From HLUCCA09 sp038757905 (lineage in GTDB: Bacteria; Pseudomonadota; Alphaproteobacteria; Rhodobacterales; Rhodobacteraceae), in NCBI GenBank assembly GCA_038757905.1, contig JBCDGG010000002.1, positions 1 to 64,000 on the forward strand: a stretch of DNA of 64,000 nt, given 5' to 3'. Shown in pieces: positions 26,902 through 36,859 of this stretch. A program made the translations under genes and the position numbers. The stretch's first letter is position 1. Each line of letters begins with the position of its first letter. The notes below the pieces were generated by a model. It ran no database searches. It was given only the letters and a program-made list of their open reading frames with translations, and had not been told where the DNA came from.

Positions 26902-29570
26902 CCGAGGACGAACTGATCGCATTCATGCGCACCGCCTCGGGTCCTGCTGTTCTGGACCGCCTGTCCGCCATCCCGGCGGCGGACAGGCGCGCCTATGCCC
27001 CCGCAATGCTGGCCCTCTACAAGTCGGTCGACCGGGCGTGGCTGGCTCGGGAGCCCGCCGGGCCACGCGTCGCCGATAGCGACGCCGTCATCGTCGGGGT
27101 GCTGGCGACGGCCACGCTCTCTGAGTTGAAGAAGCTCTCCTTCGGCCCGTTCCCGGGCGACCTTCCGCTGGAGCAGGTGATCGGCGCCCTCAAACCGGAT
27201 TGGGCCGAAGCCTGGGTGGCGTGGCTGATCGAGACGCGCCCGATCCTGACAGGGCGCCTCGCGCCATTGTGGGAGAGCGGGTTGATTCCGCGCCCGACGG
27301 GCGACGCCTTCATCCTTGGCCACTACGCGCTGGGCCATTTCGGCTGGCAGCCGGAGGCCCATCCGGCGTTCTTCGAAACAGACGTCTGGCGCTTCTTCGA
27401 GGTGGAAGGCGGGGGGGAGTTCAGCCTCGCCGCCCACGACAAATACGCGAACGCGGAAACAGGGACCTGGGCGTACCAGCTGCTTGCGGAGGCGCGCACC
27501 GGGCGGCTGGATCGCGCCCGCCTGCTCGACGCCTCGCTCGACACGTTGGAGCGGGACTTCGCGCCATTCCGGGCGGGGTGGTACTCACGTTTCCACACGG
27601 CCCTTGAGCCGACGGCCGAGGAACAGAGGGCGCGGGCCGGGCGGTACCTTGTGCTGCTGTCGTCCACGGTCTCCCCGACCGTGTCGTTTGCCCTGAAGGC
27701 AGTCACACACCTGGAGAAAGCCGGCGCGCTGGCCCCGGGCGAACTGCTCGCGGCGTTGGACACGCCGTTGCAGGCCCGGCAGAAATCCACCTGCCTCGGC
27801 GCGCTGAAGCTTGTCGCGGCGGCGGCCAAGCGGGATCCGGGCTTGCGGGCCCAGGCAGCGCACGGCGCCGCGCGCGCCCTGGTGAGTGAAGCCGCGGAAG
27901 TGCAGGCCAAGGCGCTCGATCTGATCGAGGCGCTTGCCGATGGCGCAGATACCGGGCTGCGCTCGACGCTGGCGGAGTACTTGCCCGTCGTCGCGCCCTC
28001 GGTGCGGGGGCGGCTTTCCGCGCTGGCGGAGGAAGACGCCGCGCCGCCTCAGGTGGAGGCGGAGGGCGTGGAAGGCGCGCGGCCCGCGCAACCGATCTCG
28101 CTCGTCGAAACCGCGGCCGATGCGCTGTCGCTCTTCCTGTCCGTCCTGGAGCAGTGCCGCGATCCGTTCGACATCGAGCGCGCGATGGACGGTCTGTCCC
28201 GCCACGGCGCGGCGCTGAGGGCGGATGAAACAGCGCTCTCTCCCCTCAGAAAGCGCGCGCAGCAGGTCTGGAAGAACCCGGGCGATTCCGAAACCCGCGC
28301 GGTGCTGGCGTTGACGGGGCGCGCCCTGGCCGAAGGCGTGACCTTCGACGCCTTGGTCGGGTCCTCCCTCCACGATGAGGCCGGCCACAGCCTTGGGCAA
28401 AGCCGCTTCTCGCATGTGCAGTTCCAACGCAATGCGGAGGTGATTGCGCAGATTCTGGATGGCGCGCGCCTTCCCATGCTGTCTGCACCGTCGGAGACGT
28501 CGGGATGCGTCGCGCCGAGCGATCTGGTTGCACGTCTGGTCGCCTATCGTGCAGCCGGGCGCGCACCGGGCTCGACCGATCTGTCGCTGGCGCTCCTGCG
28601 GCTGGCGCAGGGCGGACGGGCGGAGGCGCTGGCCTCGATGGATCCCCTGTCGGAGAGCGACCGGGCCGTTGCCTACGCCCTTGGGGGGCGTCAAACGCCG
28701 GGGGCATCCGCTTGCCTATGGGCGGCGGCCTGGGCCGCGCGTCAACCGGCGGAAGCGGATGCCACTGTCGCTGCGCTCTTTGACCCGCCGCAACCGGATT
28801 GCGGGATTCCCGCCGCCATGGAGTTGAAGGTGACACGGAGCGAATCCAACGGCTACCACTGGATCTTTGTCGATGTGGCCGTCGCGCCGCCGGAACCGGA
28901 TGCTCCGGCTGCGGCGCTTCCGGCGATGTTCTATCCGAAATCCCGGTACACGCAGTACCACGACACCGCCTGCGGCTGGCAGTATCCGGACGTCGCTTGG
29001 GCCAGTCTCGTCCTGCCCGCCTGGCAGGCGCCGTTCTTCCGGCAGGCGCTTCTGTCGATGGACACCATGCAGAAGCTCAGCGACCATTACTGTGCGGCCT
29101 TTCTGGAGCCGTTCTTTCGCCCCGGGCCGGCCGTCGGCACGCTCGGAGCCGCAACGCTGGCCTATTACATGGCCTCCGAGGACAAGGGCGTGGCAGCCCT
29201 TGCCGCCGACGCGGTGGTATCGCTTGCCGCCGAAGAGCGGATCACGCCGTGCGACCTGGCGGGCGGCCTGCTGCCGTTTCTAGCGTCGAACGCTCTGCCG
29301 ACCGGCCGTTGGACGAAGGGCTTCACCACGATCGCGGGCGCGTCGTCAGGCGCAGCCGACTTTGTCCGCGCGACGATCACGGACGTTCTCGGCCGTTTGG
29401 GCGAGGCCGAGGCCCGCGACATGGGGGGCATGCTGGAGCTCCTCTACGAGCTGCACGTCGCCTCGCAGACCGCGCCGCAGCACCCCGCCGCGTTGGGGTT
29501 CCTGCGGGCGGCGGGACAAGGCGGCAAGGTGGGCAAGTTCTCCAAGCGGCTTCTGCAGCTTGCGGCGTGA
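26898..29570 (+). CDS. DUF6493-like large repeat protein
   Basis: 890 residues, soluble, rich in Ala/Leu helices. Segments such as TPLQARQKSTCLGALKLVAAAAKRDP and VQAKALDLIEALADGADTGLRSTLAEYLPVVAPSVRGRLSAL look like HEAT/ARM-type helical repeats. I assign it to DUF6493 from its partner and architecture, not from a search. It starts at the ATG overlapping the SWIM gene stop. No catalytic motif is visible. It may be a scaffold partner of the SWIM protein. Confidence 0.65.
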   Translation: MTEDELIAFMRTASGPAVLDRLSAIPAADRRAYAPAMLALYKSVDRAWLAREPAGPRVADSDAVIVGVLATATLSELKKLSFGPFPGDLPLEQVIGALKPDWAEAWVAWLIETRPILTGRLAPLWESGLIPRPTGDAFILGHYALGHFGWQPEAHPAFFETDVWRFFEVEGGGEFSLAAHDKYANAETGTWAYQLLAEARTGRLDRARLLDASLDTLERDFAPFRAGWYSRFHTALEPTAEEQRARAGRYLVLLSSTVSPTVSFALKAVTHLEKAGALAPGELLAALDTPLQARQKSTCLGALKLVAAAAKRDPGLRAQAAHGAARALVSEAAEVQAKALDLIEALADGADTGLRSTLAEYLPVVAPSVRGRLSALAEEDAAPPQVEAEGVEGARPAQPISLVETAADALSLFLSVLEQCRDPFDIERAMDGLSRHGAALRADETALSPLRKRAQQVWKNPGDSETRAVLALTGRALAEGVTFDALVGSSLHDEAGHSLGQSRFSHVQFQRNAEVIAQILDGARLPMLSAPSETSGCVAPSDLVARLVAYRAAGRAPGSTDLSLALLRLAQGGRAEALASMDPLSESDRAVAYALGGRQTPGASACLWAAAWAARQPAEADATVAALFDPPQPDCGIPAAMELKVTRSESNGYHWIFVDVAVAPPEPDAPAAALPAMFYPKSRYTQYHDTACGWQYPDVAWASLVLPAWQAPFFRQALLSMDTMQKLSDHYCAAFLEPFFRPGPAVGTLGAATLAYYMASEDKGVAALAADAVVSLAAEERITPCDLAGGLLPFLASNALPTGRWTKGFTTIAGASSGAADFVRATITDVLGRLGEAEARDMGGMLELLYELHVASQTAPQHPAALGFLRAAGQGGKVGKFSKRLLQLAA

Positions 29571-29678
29571 TGGCCGCGGCCGTCAGGGCGGCTGATCCGA
29601 AAAACTGACACCACACACCGCCCGACCAGTGGCGAAGGTTGGGGGCTGTCCCTGCGGCGCTGGGACGTTCGGTGGGCG

Positions 29679-32600
29679 CTAAGCGCCGTGCGGCTCCACC
29701 GTCGCCGCAATTGGGGCCACGGTTTGGTCCGGACTGGTGGCGTGCCGACCGGCGTCCGTCTCGCCTGCGAGCAGGGCCGCGTTGCCGCCTGACGCGGTGG
29801 TATCCACACAAAGGTGGCGCTCGAGGCAGGCATGCGCCTTATCCGGCTGACCGGCGATCAGGGGCAAGATGGGGCCCGGCCGCTGCGCAAGGGCCACGGC
29901 ATAGATGCGCGCGCGCTCGTTGTCGCCCCAATACAGAAGGCCCCCAAACTCTGGCAACGCGGCCAGCAATTCGGCCGGGAGAGGGCCGCCGAGCGCCGCC
30001 GCCCGCCCGCCGAGCGCCTCCACCGCGGCGCATTGTGCGGCAACGGCAGCGGGCCCGGGCCCGGCGCAGAGAAGCGGCGCCCGCGGCTGAGTGGTCAGGC
30101 GGTTCATCTCGCCGGTGGGGCTCGGCAAGGTGAGCGTGCGCGCCGGAACCACATCGGCGGCGGCCCGCGCCAGCGCCTCTCGCACCTGGCTCTCGGTCAC
30201 CGCTTCCCGCGTGTCGGGCCCGTGCGGCGGTGCGGGATGCGCCGTGAACCGGTCAAGGTAATGCGGCCCGCCGGCCTTGGGGCCGGTGCCGGACAGCCCT
30301 TCGCCGCCAAAGGGCTGGCTGCCGACGATGGCGCCGATCTGGTTGCGATTGGCATAGATGTTTCCGGCATGCACGGCATCGGCCACCGCCTGCACCCGAT
30401 CGTCGATCCGGGTGTGCAGGCCGAAGGTCAGGCCGTATCCCGTGGCATTGATGTCGGCGATGACGCGGTCGAGCGCCGAGGCTTCGAACGTAGCGACATG
30501 CAGCACCGGGCCGAAGACCTCCTCCGCCATGGCCCCGATCCCGGGAACGCGGATCAGGGCGGGGGCCACGAAGGCCCCGACATCCGGCGCCCGGCCGCGA
30601 TGGATCAGCCGCCTGTCGCGCCGCGCCGCCTCGACATAGGCGTCGATCTCACGCCGCGCGGCCTCGGTGATGATCGGGCCGACATCGGTGGGCAGGTCCC
30701 ACGGGTCACCAAGCTCCAACTCGTCCATCGCGCCTGTCAGAAGGGTCAAGAAGGGCGCGGCGATGTCCTCCTGCACGTAGAGGCACCGCAAGGCGGAACA
30801 GCGCTGGCCGGCCGACTGAAAGGCCGACACGACGATGTCGCGAATGGCCTGTTCCGGCAGCGCGGTGGAATCGACCACCATCGCGTTCAGCCCCCCGGTT
30901 TCGGCGATCAGCGGGGTGCCCGGCGCGCAGCCCTCGGCCATTGCCCGCTGGATCGTGCGGGCCGTCGCCGTGGACCCGGTGAAGGCGACCCCGTTCACCC
31001 GGGGATCGGAGGTGAGCCTGGCCCCGACGACCCGGCCCTCGCCCGGCAGAAGCTGCAGCGCGGTGCGCGGTACGCCTGCGGCCAGCAAGCGGCCCACGGC
31101 CCAGGCGGCAATGGCGGGCGTGGTTTCCGCGGGCTTGGCGAGGACGCAATTGCCCGCCGCCAGCGCCGCCGCGATCTGACCGGTGAAGATGGCCAGGGGA
31201 AAGTTCCACGGGCTGATACATGCGAACACACCCCGCGGACCGTGGGCCAGCGCCTCGGCGCCTCCGGCGTAGTAGCGCAGAAAATCCACTGCCTCGCGCA
31301 GCTCCGCCACGGCGTCGGGCAGGGTCTTGCCCGCCTCGGTCGCGAGGATTGCGAAGGCCTCGCCCGACCCTTCCTCGTAGAGATCCGCGGCCCGAAGCAG
31401 CACCCGCGCCCGCTCCGCGGCGGAGGCGCCCCAGGGCGCAGCGTGGGACAGCGCGTTCTCGACATCGTGCGCAGTGGCCAAGGCAACCGTCCCGACCGAT
31501 TGTCCTGTGGCGGGGTTGACGATTGGCACGGACGTTCCGGCAACGGCAGCTGTGGCAGGGGGCGGGGCGGCAAGGATCGGCTGCACCGCCAGCGTGTCCG
31601 GGCGCAGCCGCGCCGCGCCGATCCTCTCCAGCGTCGTGACATCGGACAGATCGAACCCGGCAGAGTTGCGGCGGCCGGGCGCATAGAGATCGGGCCCCCG
31701 CCGGAGCCCGCCGCCGCCCGCTGCGATCTCGGCCGCCCGCTGCGCGAAGGGGCATTGGGCCACCGCCTCCGCCGGGACGGAGGTGTCGACGATCTGATTT
31801 ACGAAGGAGGAGTTCGCCCCGTTCTCCAGAAGCCGCCGCACGAGATAGGCCAGAAGATCGCGGTGCGCGCCCACCGGCGCATAGATCCGGCAGCGCGTCC
31901 CTTCCGAGGCGTGGACGATATCGTGCAGCGCCTCGCCCATTCCATGCAGGCGCTGAAACTCATACGACGCAGGCGGCAGCCCCTCGGCCATCTCAAGAAC
32001 TGCGGCCACCGAATGGGCATTGTGTGTGGCGAATTGCGGGTAGATCCTATCCGTCATCGTCAGCAGCTTGCGCGCCAGCGCGATGTAGCTGATGTCGCTT
32101 GCTTCCTTTCGGGTGAACACGGGGAAATCGTCGAGCCCCTGCACCTGCGCATGCTTGATCTCGGTATCCCAATAGGCGCCTTTCACGAGGCGCACCATGA
32201 TCCGGCGGTCGTATCGCTCGGCCATCCGGTGGAGCCCGTCGATCACATCGGTGCCCCGGCGCCCGTAGGCCTGTACGACGACGCCGAACCCGTCCCATCC
32301 AGCGAGATCCGGATCGGCCAGGGTCGCCTCGATCACCTTCAGGGACAGGCCCAGGCGGTCGGCCTCCTCCGCGTCGATGTTGAAGCCGATCCGGGCGGCC
32401 GCGGCTTGGCGTGCGAGGCCCGTAAGAACCGGCACCAGTTCCGCCATCACGCGATCCGTTTTCGAAACCTCGTAGCGGGGATGCAGGGCCGACAGCTTCA
32501 CCGAGATCCCGGGATTTGCCGTGATGTCGTCGCTCGCGCATGCCGCTGCAATGGCCTCGATGGCGGAGCTGTACGACCCGGCGTAGCGTGCCGCATCGGC

Positions 32601-33206
32601 GGCTGTCATGGCGGCCTCGCCCAGCATGTCGTAGGAGTAGGTGAAGCCGTCGGCCTCCTTCGCCCGGGCGCGCGACATGGCGGCGGCGATGTCCTCGCCC
32701 AGTACGAATTGCTGTCCCATCTGGCGGATCGCGGCGCCGACGGCGCTCCGGATCACGGGCTCCCCCACGCGCCGGACCAAGGTGCGCAGGGTGCCGGCGA
32801 TCCCGGGCTCGGTCGATTCCAGAACCCGCCCGGTCAAGAGCAGCCCCCAGGTGGACGCATTCACAAGCGGCGAACTGGATTGCCCCAGATGCGCCGACCA
32901 GTCGGACGGGGCGATCTTGTCTTCGATCAGCGCATCGATTGTGGCGGCGTCCGGCACCCGCAGCAGCGCCTCCGCAAGGCACATGAGCGCAACGCCCTCC
33001 TCCGTCGAGAGCCCGTACTCCGCCAGGAAGACCTCCATCAATCCGGGATGCGCCGTCGATCGAATGTCCCGGACCAATGCGGTGGCGCGGGCCACGATTC
33101 GGGCGCGTGCCTCGGCGTCGAGCCGCGCCATCGTCGCGAGGTCTGCGATCAGCTCGGCCTCGTCGCGTCGTTTGTTACGGTCCCACGCGCGGTCAATGTC
33201 GATCAT
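29679..33206 (-). CDS. putA: Bifunctional proline dehydrogenase / P5C dehydrogenase PutA
   Basis: 1175 residues from ATG 33206. The proline dehydrogenase domain (about residues 150-480) contains RIMVRLVKGAYWDTEIKHAQ and the flavin-site RLHGMGEALHD and RIYAPVGAHRDLLAYLVRRLLENGANSSFVNQ. The aldehyde dehydrogenase domain (about 540-1000) has GPRGVFACISPWNFPLAIFTGQ and the nucleophile in QSAGQRCSALRC, Cys at about residue 803. The C-terminal conserved tail follows. There is no N-terminal ribbon-helix-helix, so it is not self-regulating; the divergent Lrp-type gene should be its regulator. It oxidises proline to glutamate. Confidence 0.96.
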   Translation of the reverse strand: MIDIDRAWDRNKRRDEAELIADLATMARLDAEARARIVARATALVRDIRSTAHPGLMEVFLAEYGLSTEEGVALMCLAEALLRVPDAATIDALIEDKIAPSDWSAHLGQSSSPLVNASTWGLLLTGRVLESTEPGIAGTLRTLVRRVGEPVIRSAVGAAIRQMGQQFVLGEDIAAAMSRARAKEADGFTYSYDMLGEAAMTAADAARYAGSYSSAIEAIAAACASDDITANPGISVKLSALHPRYEVSKTDRVMAELVPVLTGLARQAAAARIGFNIDAEEADRLGLSLKVIEATLADPDLAGWDGFGVVVQAYGRRGTDVIDGLHRMAERYDRRIMVRLVKGAYWDTEIKHAQVQGLDDFPVFTRKEASDISYIALARKLLTMTDRIYPQFATHNAHSVAAVLEMAEGLPPASYEFQRLHGMGEALHDIVHASEGTRCRIYAPVGAHRDLLAYLVRRLLENGANSSFVNQIVDTSVPAEAVAQCPFAQRAAEIAAGGGGLRRGPDLYAPGRRNSAGFDLSDVTTLERIGAARLRPDTLAVQPILAAPPPATAAVAGTSVPIVNPATGQSVGTVALATAHDVENALSHAAPWGASAAERARVLLRAADLYEEGSGEAFAILATEAGKTLPDAVAELREAVDFLRYYAGGAEALAHGPRGVFACISPWNFPLAIFTGQIAAALAAGNCVLAKPAETTPAIAAWAVGRLLAAGVPRTALQLLPGEGRVVGARLTSDPRVNGVAFTGSTATARTIQRAMAEGCAPGTPLIAETGGLNAMVVDSTALPEQAIRDIVVSAFQSAGQRCSALRCLYVQEDIAAPFLTLLTGAMDELELGDPWDLPTDVGPIITEAARREIDAYVEAARRDRRLIHRGRAPDVGAFVAPALIRVPGIGAMAEEVFGPVLHVATFEASALDRVIADINATGYGLTFGLHTRIDDRVQAVADAVHAGNIYANRNQIGAIVGSQPFGGEGLSGTGPKAGGPHYLDRFTAHPAPPHGPDTREAVTESQVREALARAAADVVPARTLTLPSPTGEMNRLTTQPRAPLLCAGPGPAAVAAQCAAVEALGGRAAALGGPLPAELLAALPEFGGLLYWGDNERARIYAVALAQRPGPILPLIAGQPDKAHACLERHLCVDTTASGGNAALLAGETDAGRHATSPDQTVAPIAATVEPHGA

Positions 33207-33252
33207 GGTGTGCAACCTCGCCTTACTCCTCTGGAGCCTATCAATTTGCGCT

Positions 33253-33297
33253 TGGTCGATTTTCCTATATTTTCACTTTTGATGGGCGGATCGACCA
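33253..33297. promoter_or_regulatory. putA-putR divergent promoter region with inverted repeat
   Basis: The 119-bp gap between putA and putR is AT-rich for this DNA and holds a perfect 8-bp inverted repeat, TGGTCGAT (33253-33260) and ATCGACCA (33290-33297). Wide-spaced arms around an AT-rich centre fit how octameric Lrp-type regulators bind. The role in proline-responsive control is inferred. Confidence 0.4.
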
Positions 33298-33325
33298 TCT
33301 TATCGAGGAAACATAGGCGTTCGCG

Positions 33326-33817
33326 GTGGAAACAGAAAGCAACCTAGACTCAATTGATCGGCATATCCTGGCCGTTCTCGCCAGCGACGGGCGCATTTCG
33401 ATGACCGGTCTTGGCCAGCGGGTCGGCCTGTCGAAGACGCCGGTGACGGCGCGCGTCAAACGGTTGGAGGGCTTGGGCGTCATCGCGGGCTACCGGGCCG
33501 AGTTGTCCGCCGCGCGACTGGGGCTCGAGCATGTCGCGTTCCTGGAGGTGAAGTTGTCCGACACGCGGGAGCAGTGCCTGCGCGCCTTCAATGCCGCGAT
33601 CCGTGAAATCCCCGAGGTCGAAGCCTGTCACATGGTGGCCGGCGGCTTCGACTATCTCGTCAAGGTGCGGACGCGCGACGTCAAAGCCTACCGCCGCGTG
33701 CTGGGCGAACAAATCTCGCGTCTGCCCCACCTGGCAGCCACCTCGACCTATGTGTCGATCGAAAGCGTGCGGGATCAGTGCCAGCTCCCGCTGGACACGG
33801 GTCCGGGCCTGGGCTGA
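33326..33817 (+). CDS. putR: Lrp/AsnC-family activator of putA (PutR)
   Basis: 163 residues from a GTG at 33326. Helix-turn-helix at about residues 24-45 (ISMTGLGQRVGLSKTPVTARVKRL), then the RAM domain with EACHMVAGGFDYLVKVRTRDVKAYRRVLGEQISRLPHLAATSTYVSIESV. The divergent position next to a putA lacking its own DNA-binding domain is the standard alphaproteobacterial putR arrangement; such regulators activate putA with proline as co-inducer. Confidence 0.9.
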   Translation: METESNLDSIDRHILAVLASDGRISMTGLGQRVGLSKTPVTARVKRLEGLGVIAGYRAELSAARLGLEHVAFLEVKLSDTREQCLRAFNAAIREIPEVEACHMVAGGFDYLVKVRTRDVKAYRRVLGEQISRLPHLAATSTYVSIESVRDQCQLPLDTGPGLG

Positions 33818-34072
33818 AGACAGCGCAGCGCGGATGGCGCGGTGCGCGCCCGCGTTATCCGGCGGACCAATTGAGAGGCGCGTCCTGCCCGATGGGAGCG
33901 GCCCGGCGCGCGCCGACGCGGCTACGCAACCAAGAAGGCCCGACGCCGGAGGGCGATCGCACACCCCTGCAGACGCAAGGACGCGTGCAGGCGCCGCCGG
34001 ATTGATAGATAGAGAAGACAAGATGCTGGGCCGCGCCCTGTTGCGGGACGCGCGGAGAACGGAGGGAGAACC

Positions 34073-34891
34073 ATGCAAGTCAGGTCTATTCTATGCGCCT
34101 ATAGCGGGGACGCGGCGCGGGGCAGCGGAGTGCGCCATGCCATTCGGCTGGCAAAGCACCACAAGGCGCATCTCACGGGGGTCCTGCGGAACGGCCAGTC
34201 CATGCTGGAGGAGAGGTACGGCACCCACATCCCGGAGGCGCTGCTGAAGGATCTGCGTGCGGCCGACGCGCAACATGTCGCCGAGATCGCCGAGCGCTTT
34301 CTGGCCATCGCACGCGAGAGCGGGCTGGGCGAGGACGAGGCCGAGTTCGTCGGAGTGAACCCGTCGACGGATGGCCCCCTGACGGCCTTCGCCCATGCCT
34401 ACGATCTGATAGTCACCGGCGTGAACACGGACGCTTCCACCGACGCGCACCTCTCCCCCCATCCCGACATTCTGGCGCTGAAATCGGGCCGACCGGTTCT
34501 GGTGGTGCCCGACGGGTTCGAAGCCGAAGGGCTGGCCGATCGCGCGCTCGTTGCGTGGGATGGCAAACGCTCGGCAGCGCGCGCGCTGGGCGATGCCATG
34601 CGGATCCTCGCCGAAAAGACCCACGTCACCCTTCTGAGTGTCGGCGCGACACCCGGCGGTACGGATCGGATGCTGGCGAACATGCGCCGGCATGGCATCT
34701 CTGTCGATGCCCGCACGGTGGAGCGGCGGGGCAGTGTCGCCGATACGATCTTCGCCGAAGCGAAACGGGACGGGGCCAAGCTGATCGTCATGGGGGCCTT
34801 CGAACACTCCAAGTTCTCGCATGACCTGTTTGGCGGGGTCACGACGGATGTCATCGCGCAGGCCACCGTCCCCGTGTTCATGGCGCATTGA
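34073..34891 (+). CDS. Universal stress protein (tandem UspA)
   Basis: 272 residues, start supported by GGAGGGAG upstream. Two Usp-like halves: residues 1-145 (VRSILCAYSGDAARGSGVRHAIRLAKHH...) and about 155-272 (RALVAWDGKRSAARALGDAMRIL ... AKLIVMGAFEHSKFSHDLFGGVTTDVIAQATVPVFMAH). The second half keeps the G-x2-G-x9-G(S/T)-like ATP-site region in degenerate form (GAFEHSKFSHDLFGG). Role in stress survival is inferred from the family only. It stands alone, about 250 bp after putR. Confidence 0.88.
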   Translation: MQVRSILCAYSGDAARGSGVRHAIRLAKHHKAHLTGVLRNGQSMLEERYGTHIPEALLKDLRAADAQHVAEIAERFLAIARESGLGEDEAEFVGVNPSTDGPLTAFAHAYDLIVTGVNTDASTDAHLSPHPDILALKSGRPVLVVPDGFEAEGLADRALVAWDGKRSAARALGDAMRILAEKTHVTLLSVGATPGGTDRMLANMRRHGISVDARTVERRGSVADTIFAEAKRDGAKLIVMGAFEHSKFSHDLFGGVTTDVIAQATVPVFMAH

Positions 34892-35069
34892 TCGGACAGC
34901 GGGCATCCCTGCCTCGGCAGGGGGCATGCTCCTTGCGCGCGGCGGACGTTTTCTCCTCGCAACGTGCTCTACTAAGCGATCTAGCAGCTACGGGCGCCAC
35001 GCCGTGTGTGGCCATAGTGCTGCCGAAGAGGTGCGCTCCCCCACCCGGAGGGCGCCGTGCCCCTCCGTG

Positions 35070-35837
35070 TTACATCCAGAGCGGGACGATATGCGTGCGC
35101 CGTTCGTGCGAGAGGGCTGCAATCCGGGCGCCGAAGACGCGCGCGACGAGGTCGGGCAAGAGCGTGTCGGCGGGCGGGCCATCCGCGACAATCGTGCCCT
35201 CCGACAGAACGATCACGCGGTCGGCGAGCGACAGCGCGTGGTTCAGATCGTGGAGCACCGCGACGAGGCAGGGCACGGCGTCCCCGGGCAGATCGCACAG
35301 AACCGACATGACACGGCCCTGATGCCCAAGGTCGAGGAACGTGGTTGGCTCGTCGAGCAAAAGCACCCGGGGCTGCTGCGCCAGCACCATCGCCAACCAG
35401 CCGAGCTGGCGCTCCCCGCCCGAAAGCGTGTCGAAGCGGCGGTCTGTCAGGGCAGTCACGCCGGTCTGGGCCATCGCATTTTCAATCGCGGCGCCGTCGG
35501 CCGGGGTCTGGGCGCTCCAGATCATGCGATGTGCAAACCGGCCGTGGCCCACCAGATCGCGCAGCAAGATGGCCTCTGGCGCGGTCGCCGCCTGCGGCAG
35601 AAACGCGAGGGTTTTCGCCACCTGCCGGCGTGCGAGCCGGGCGATGTCGCGCCCTTCGAGGCGGATGGTGCCGGCTGTGGGCTTCAGAAGCCCCGACAGC
35701 GCCATCAGAAGGCTGGACTTGCCGGACCCGTTCGGCCCCACGATCGCGGTGCGTTCGCCCGCCCGCAGCGAAAACGACAGGTCCCGCAACACGGGGCGCC
35801 CGCCCCGGTGGAGCAGCAGGTTCTGCGCCTCGATCAT
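35070..35837 (-). CDS. Iron-siderophore ABC transporter ATP-binding protein (FecE/FepC-like)
   Basis: 255 residues. Walker A GPNGSGKSS, Q-loop FLPQAATAPEAILLRDLVGHGRF, signature LSGGERQLGWLAMVLAQQPRVLLLDEPTTFLDLGHQ and switch VLHDLNHAL. The tail with GPPADTLLPDLVARVFG is typical of FecE-type ATPases. It is the last gene of the siderophore import operon; its ATG overlaps the upstream permease stop by four bases. Confidence 0.93.
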   Translation of the reverse strand: MIEAQNLLLHRGGRPVLRDLSFSLRAGERTAIVGPNGSGKSSLLMALSGLLKPTAGTIRLEGRDIARLARRQVAKTLAFLPQAATAPEAILLRDLVGHGRFAHRMIWSAQTPADGAAIENAMAQTGVTALTDRRFDTLSGGERQLGWLAMVLAQQPRVLLLDEPTTFLDLGHQGRVMSVLCDLPGDAVPCLVAVLHDLNHALSLADRVIVLSEGTIVADGPPADTLLPDLVARVFGARIAALSHERRTHIVPLWM

Positions 35838-36859
35838 CTCGCTGCCTCCTTTCGCAGGAGGAGGGCCGCGAGCAGCGGCGCCCCCAGAAGGCTGGTGCAG
35901 ATCCCCACGGGCACTTCCAGCGGCACGGCCAGGGTTCGGCCGAGCACGTCAGCCAGCACCACGAGGATCCCGCCAACCCAGATGCACCCCCAGAGCTGGG
36001 CCATCGGTTCGGTGATTCCCGCTGCCCGGACGGCGTGCGGCACGAGCAGACCCACGAACCCGACCGGGCCCGCCACGGAGACCGCGCTTGCCGCGAGCGT
36101 CGAGGCCAGAACCACGGCCGTCACACGGGTTGCCTGCACCGGCAGCCCCAGCGACGCCGCCGTCGTGGCGTCGAACCGCAGGAGGCCGAGAGGCCGCATC
36201 ACCAGTGCCGATGCGGCGAGTCCCGCGATAGCCCAGGGCAGGATCGTCCAGACATGGGCCATGTCGCGGGCATAGAGCGATCCGGCGAGCCAGAGGATGG
36301 CGAACTGCGTTTGGGCCTCGGGCAGGGTCAGGATGCAGCCCATGGTCGCCGCCGAGAGGACCGCACCGAAGATCACGCCGGTCAGCGCCGTGCGTCGCGG
36401 GTCGAGCCCCCCCTCCCAGGCGAGGGCCAAGACGCCCGCCGTCGCCGCCAATGCGCCGAGGAGCGCGATCGGGGCAATCAGGGTGCCCGGCAGGTACTCG
36501 GTAGGGACGATTGCCCTGGCGTCCGGGTTCGCAACGGCAACGGAGATCGTCATCGTGGCGACCAAGGCCAGAGCCGCCCCGCCGGAGATCCCGAAGATCG
36601 TCGGATCCGCAAGCGAGTTGCGCAGCGCCGTTTGCAGCAGCAGGCCCGAAACGGCGAGGTTGGACCCGGCGAGAAGCGCGATCAGCGTGCGCGGGAGCCG
36701 GTAGCGTTGCACCAGCGTGGCCTCGGCGCTTGATCCGCCGAAGACCATTTCGAAGACGGACGACACAGGCAATGAGACGGCGCCAAAGCGCATCGACAGG
36801 AGCGCGGCGCAGAGTGCGGCGCAAGGCAGCAGGAGGGCGAGGGCGGTGCTGCGGGTCAC
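35834..36859 (-). CDS. Iron-siderophore ABC transporter permease (FecCD family)
   Basis: 341 residues from a GTG at 36859 that overlaps the preceding permease stop (GTGA). FecCD motifs: RLPRTLIALLAGSNLAVSGLLLQTALRNSLADPTIFGISGGAALA, then VAGPVGFVGLLVPHAVRAAGI and PLEVPVGICTSLLGAPLLAALLLRK. About nine to ten membrane segments. It pairs with the next permease to form a heterodimeric channel. Confidence 0.93.
   Translation of the reverse strand: MTRSTALALLLPCAALCAALLSMRFGAVSLPVSSVFEMVFGGSSAEATLVQRYRLPRTLIALLAGSNLAVSGLLLQTALRNSLADPTIFGISGGAALALVATMTISVAVANPDARAIVPTEYLPGTLIAPIALLGALAATAGVLALAWEGGLDPRRTALTGVIFGAVLSAATMGCILTLPEAQTQFAILWLAGSLYARDMAHVWTILPWAIAGLAASALVMRPLGLLRFDATTAASLGLPVQATRVTAVVLASTLAASAVSVAGPVGFVGLLVPHAVRAAGITEPMAQLWGCIWVGGILVVLADVLGRTLAVPLEVPVGICTSLLGAPLLAALLLRKEAAR

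Noticed and set aside
29814..33347. A continuous 1177-codon open frame on the plus strand, opposite putA
   Set aside because: Its translation has no hydrophobic or motif structure and is rich in Gly, Arg and His. It is the antisense shadow of the third-position GC bias in putA.
33985..34010. TTGAT near the universal stress gene as a possible FNR box
   Set aside because: Only one half-site is present; the second half does not match ATCAA.
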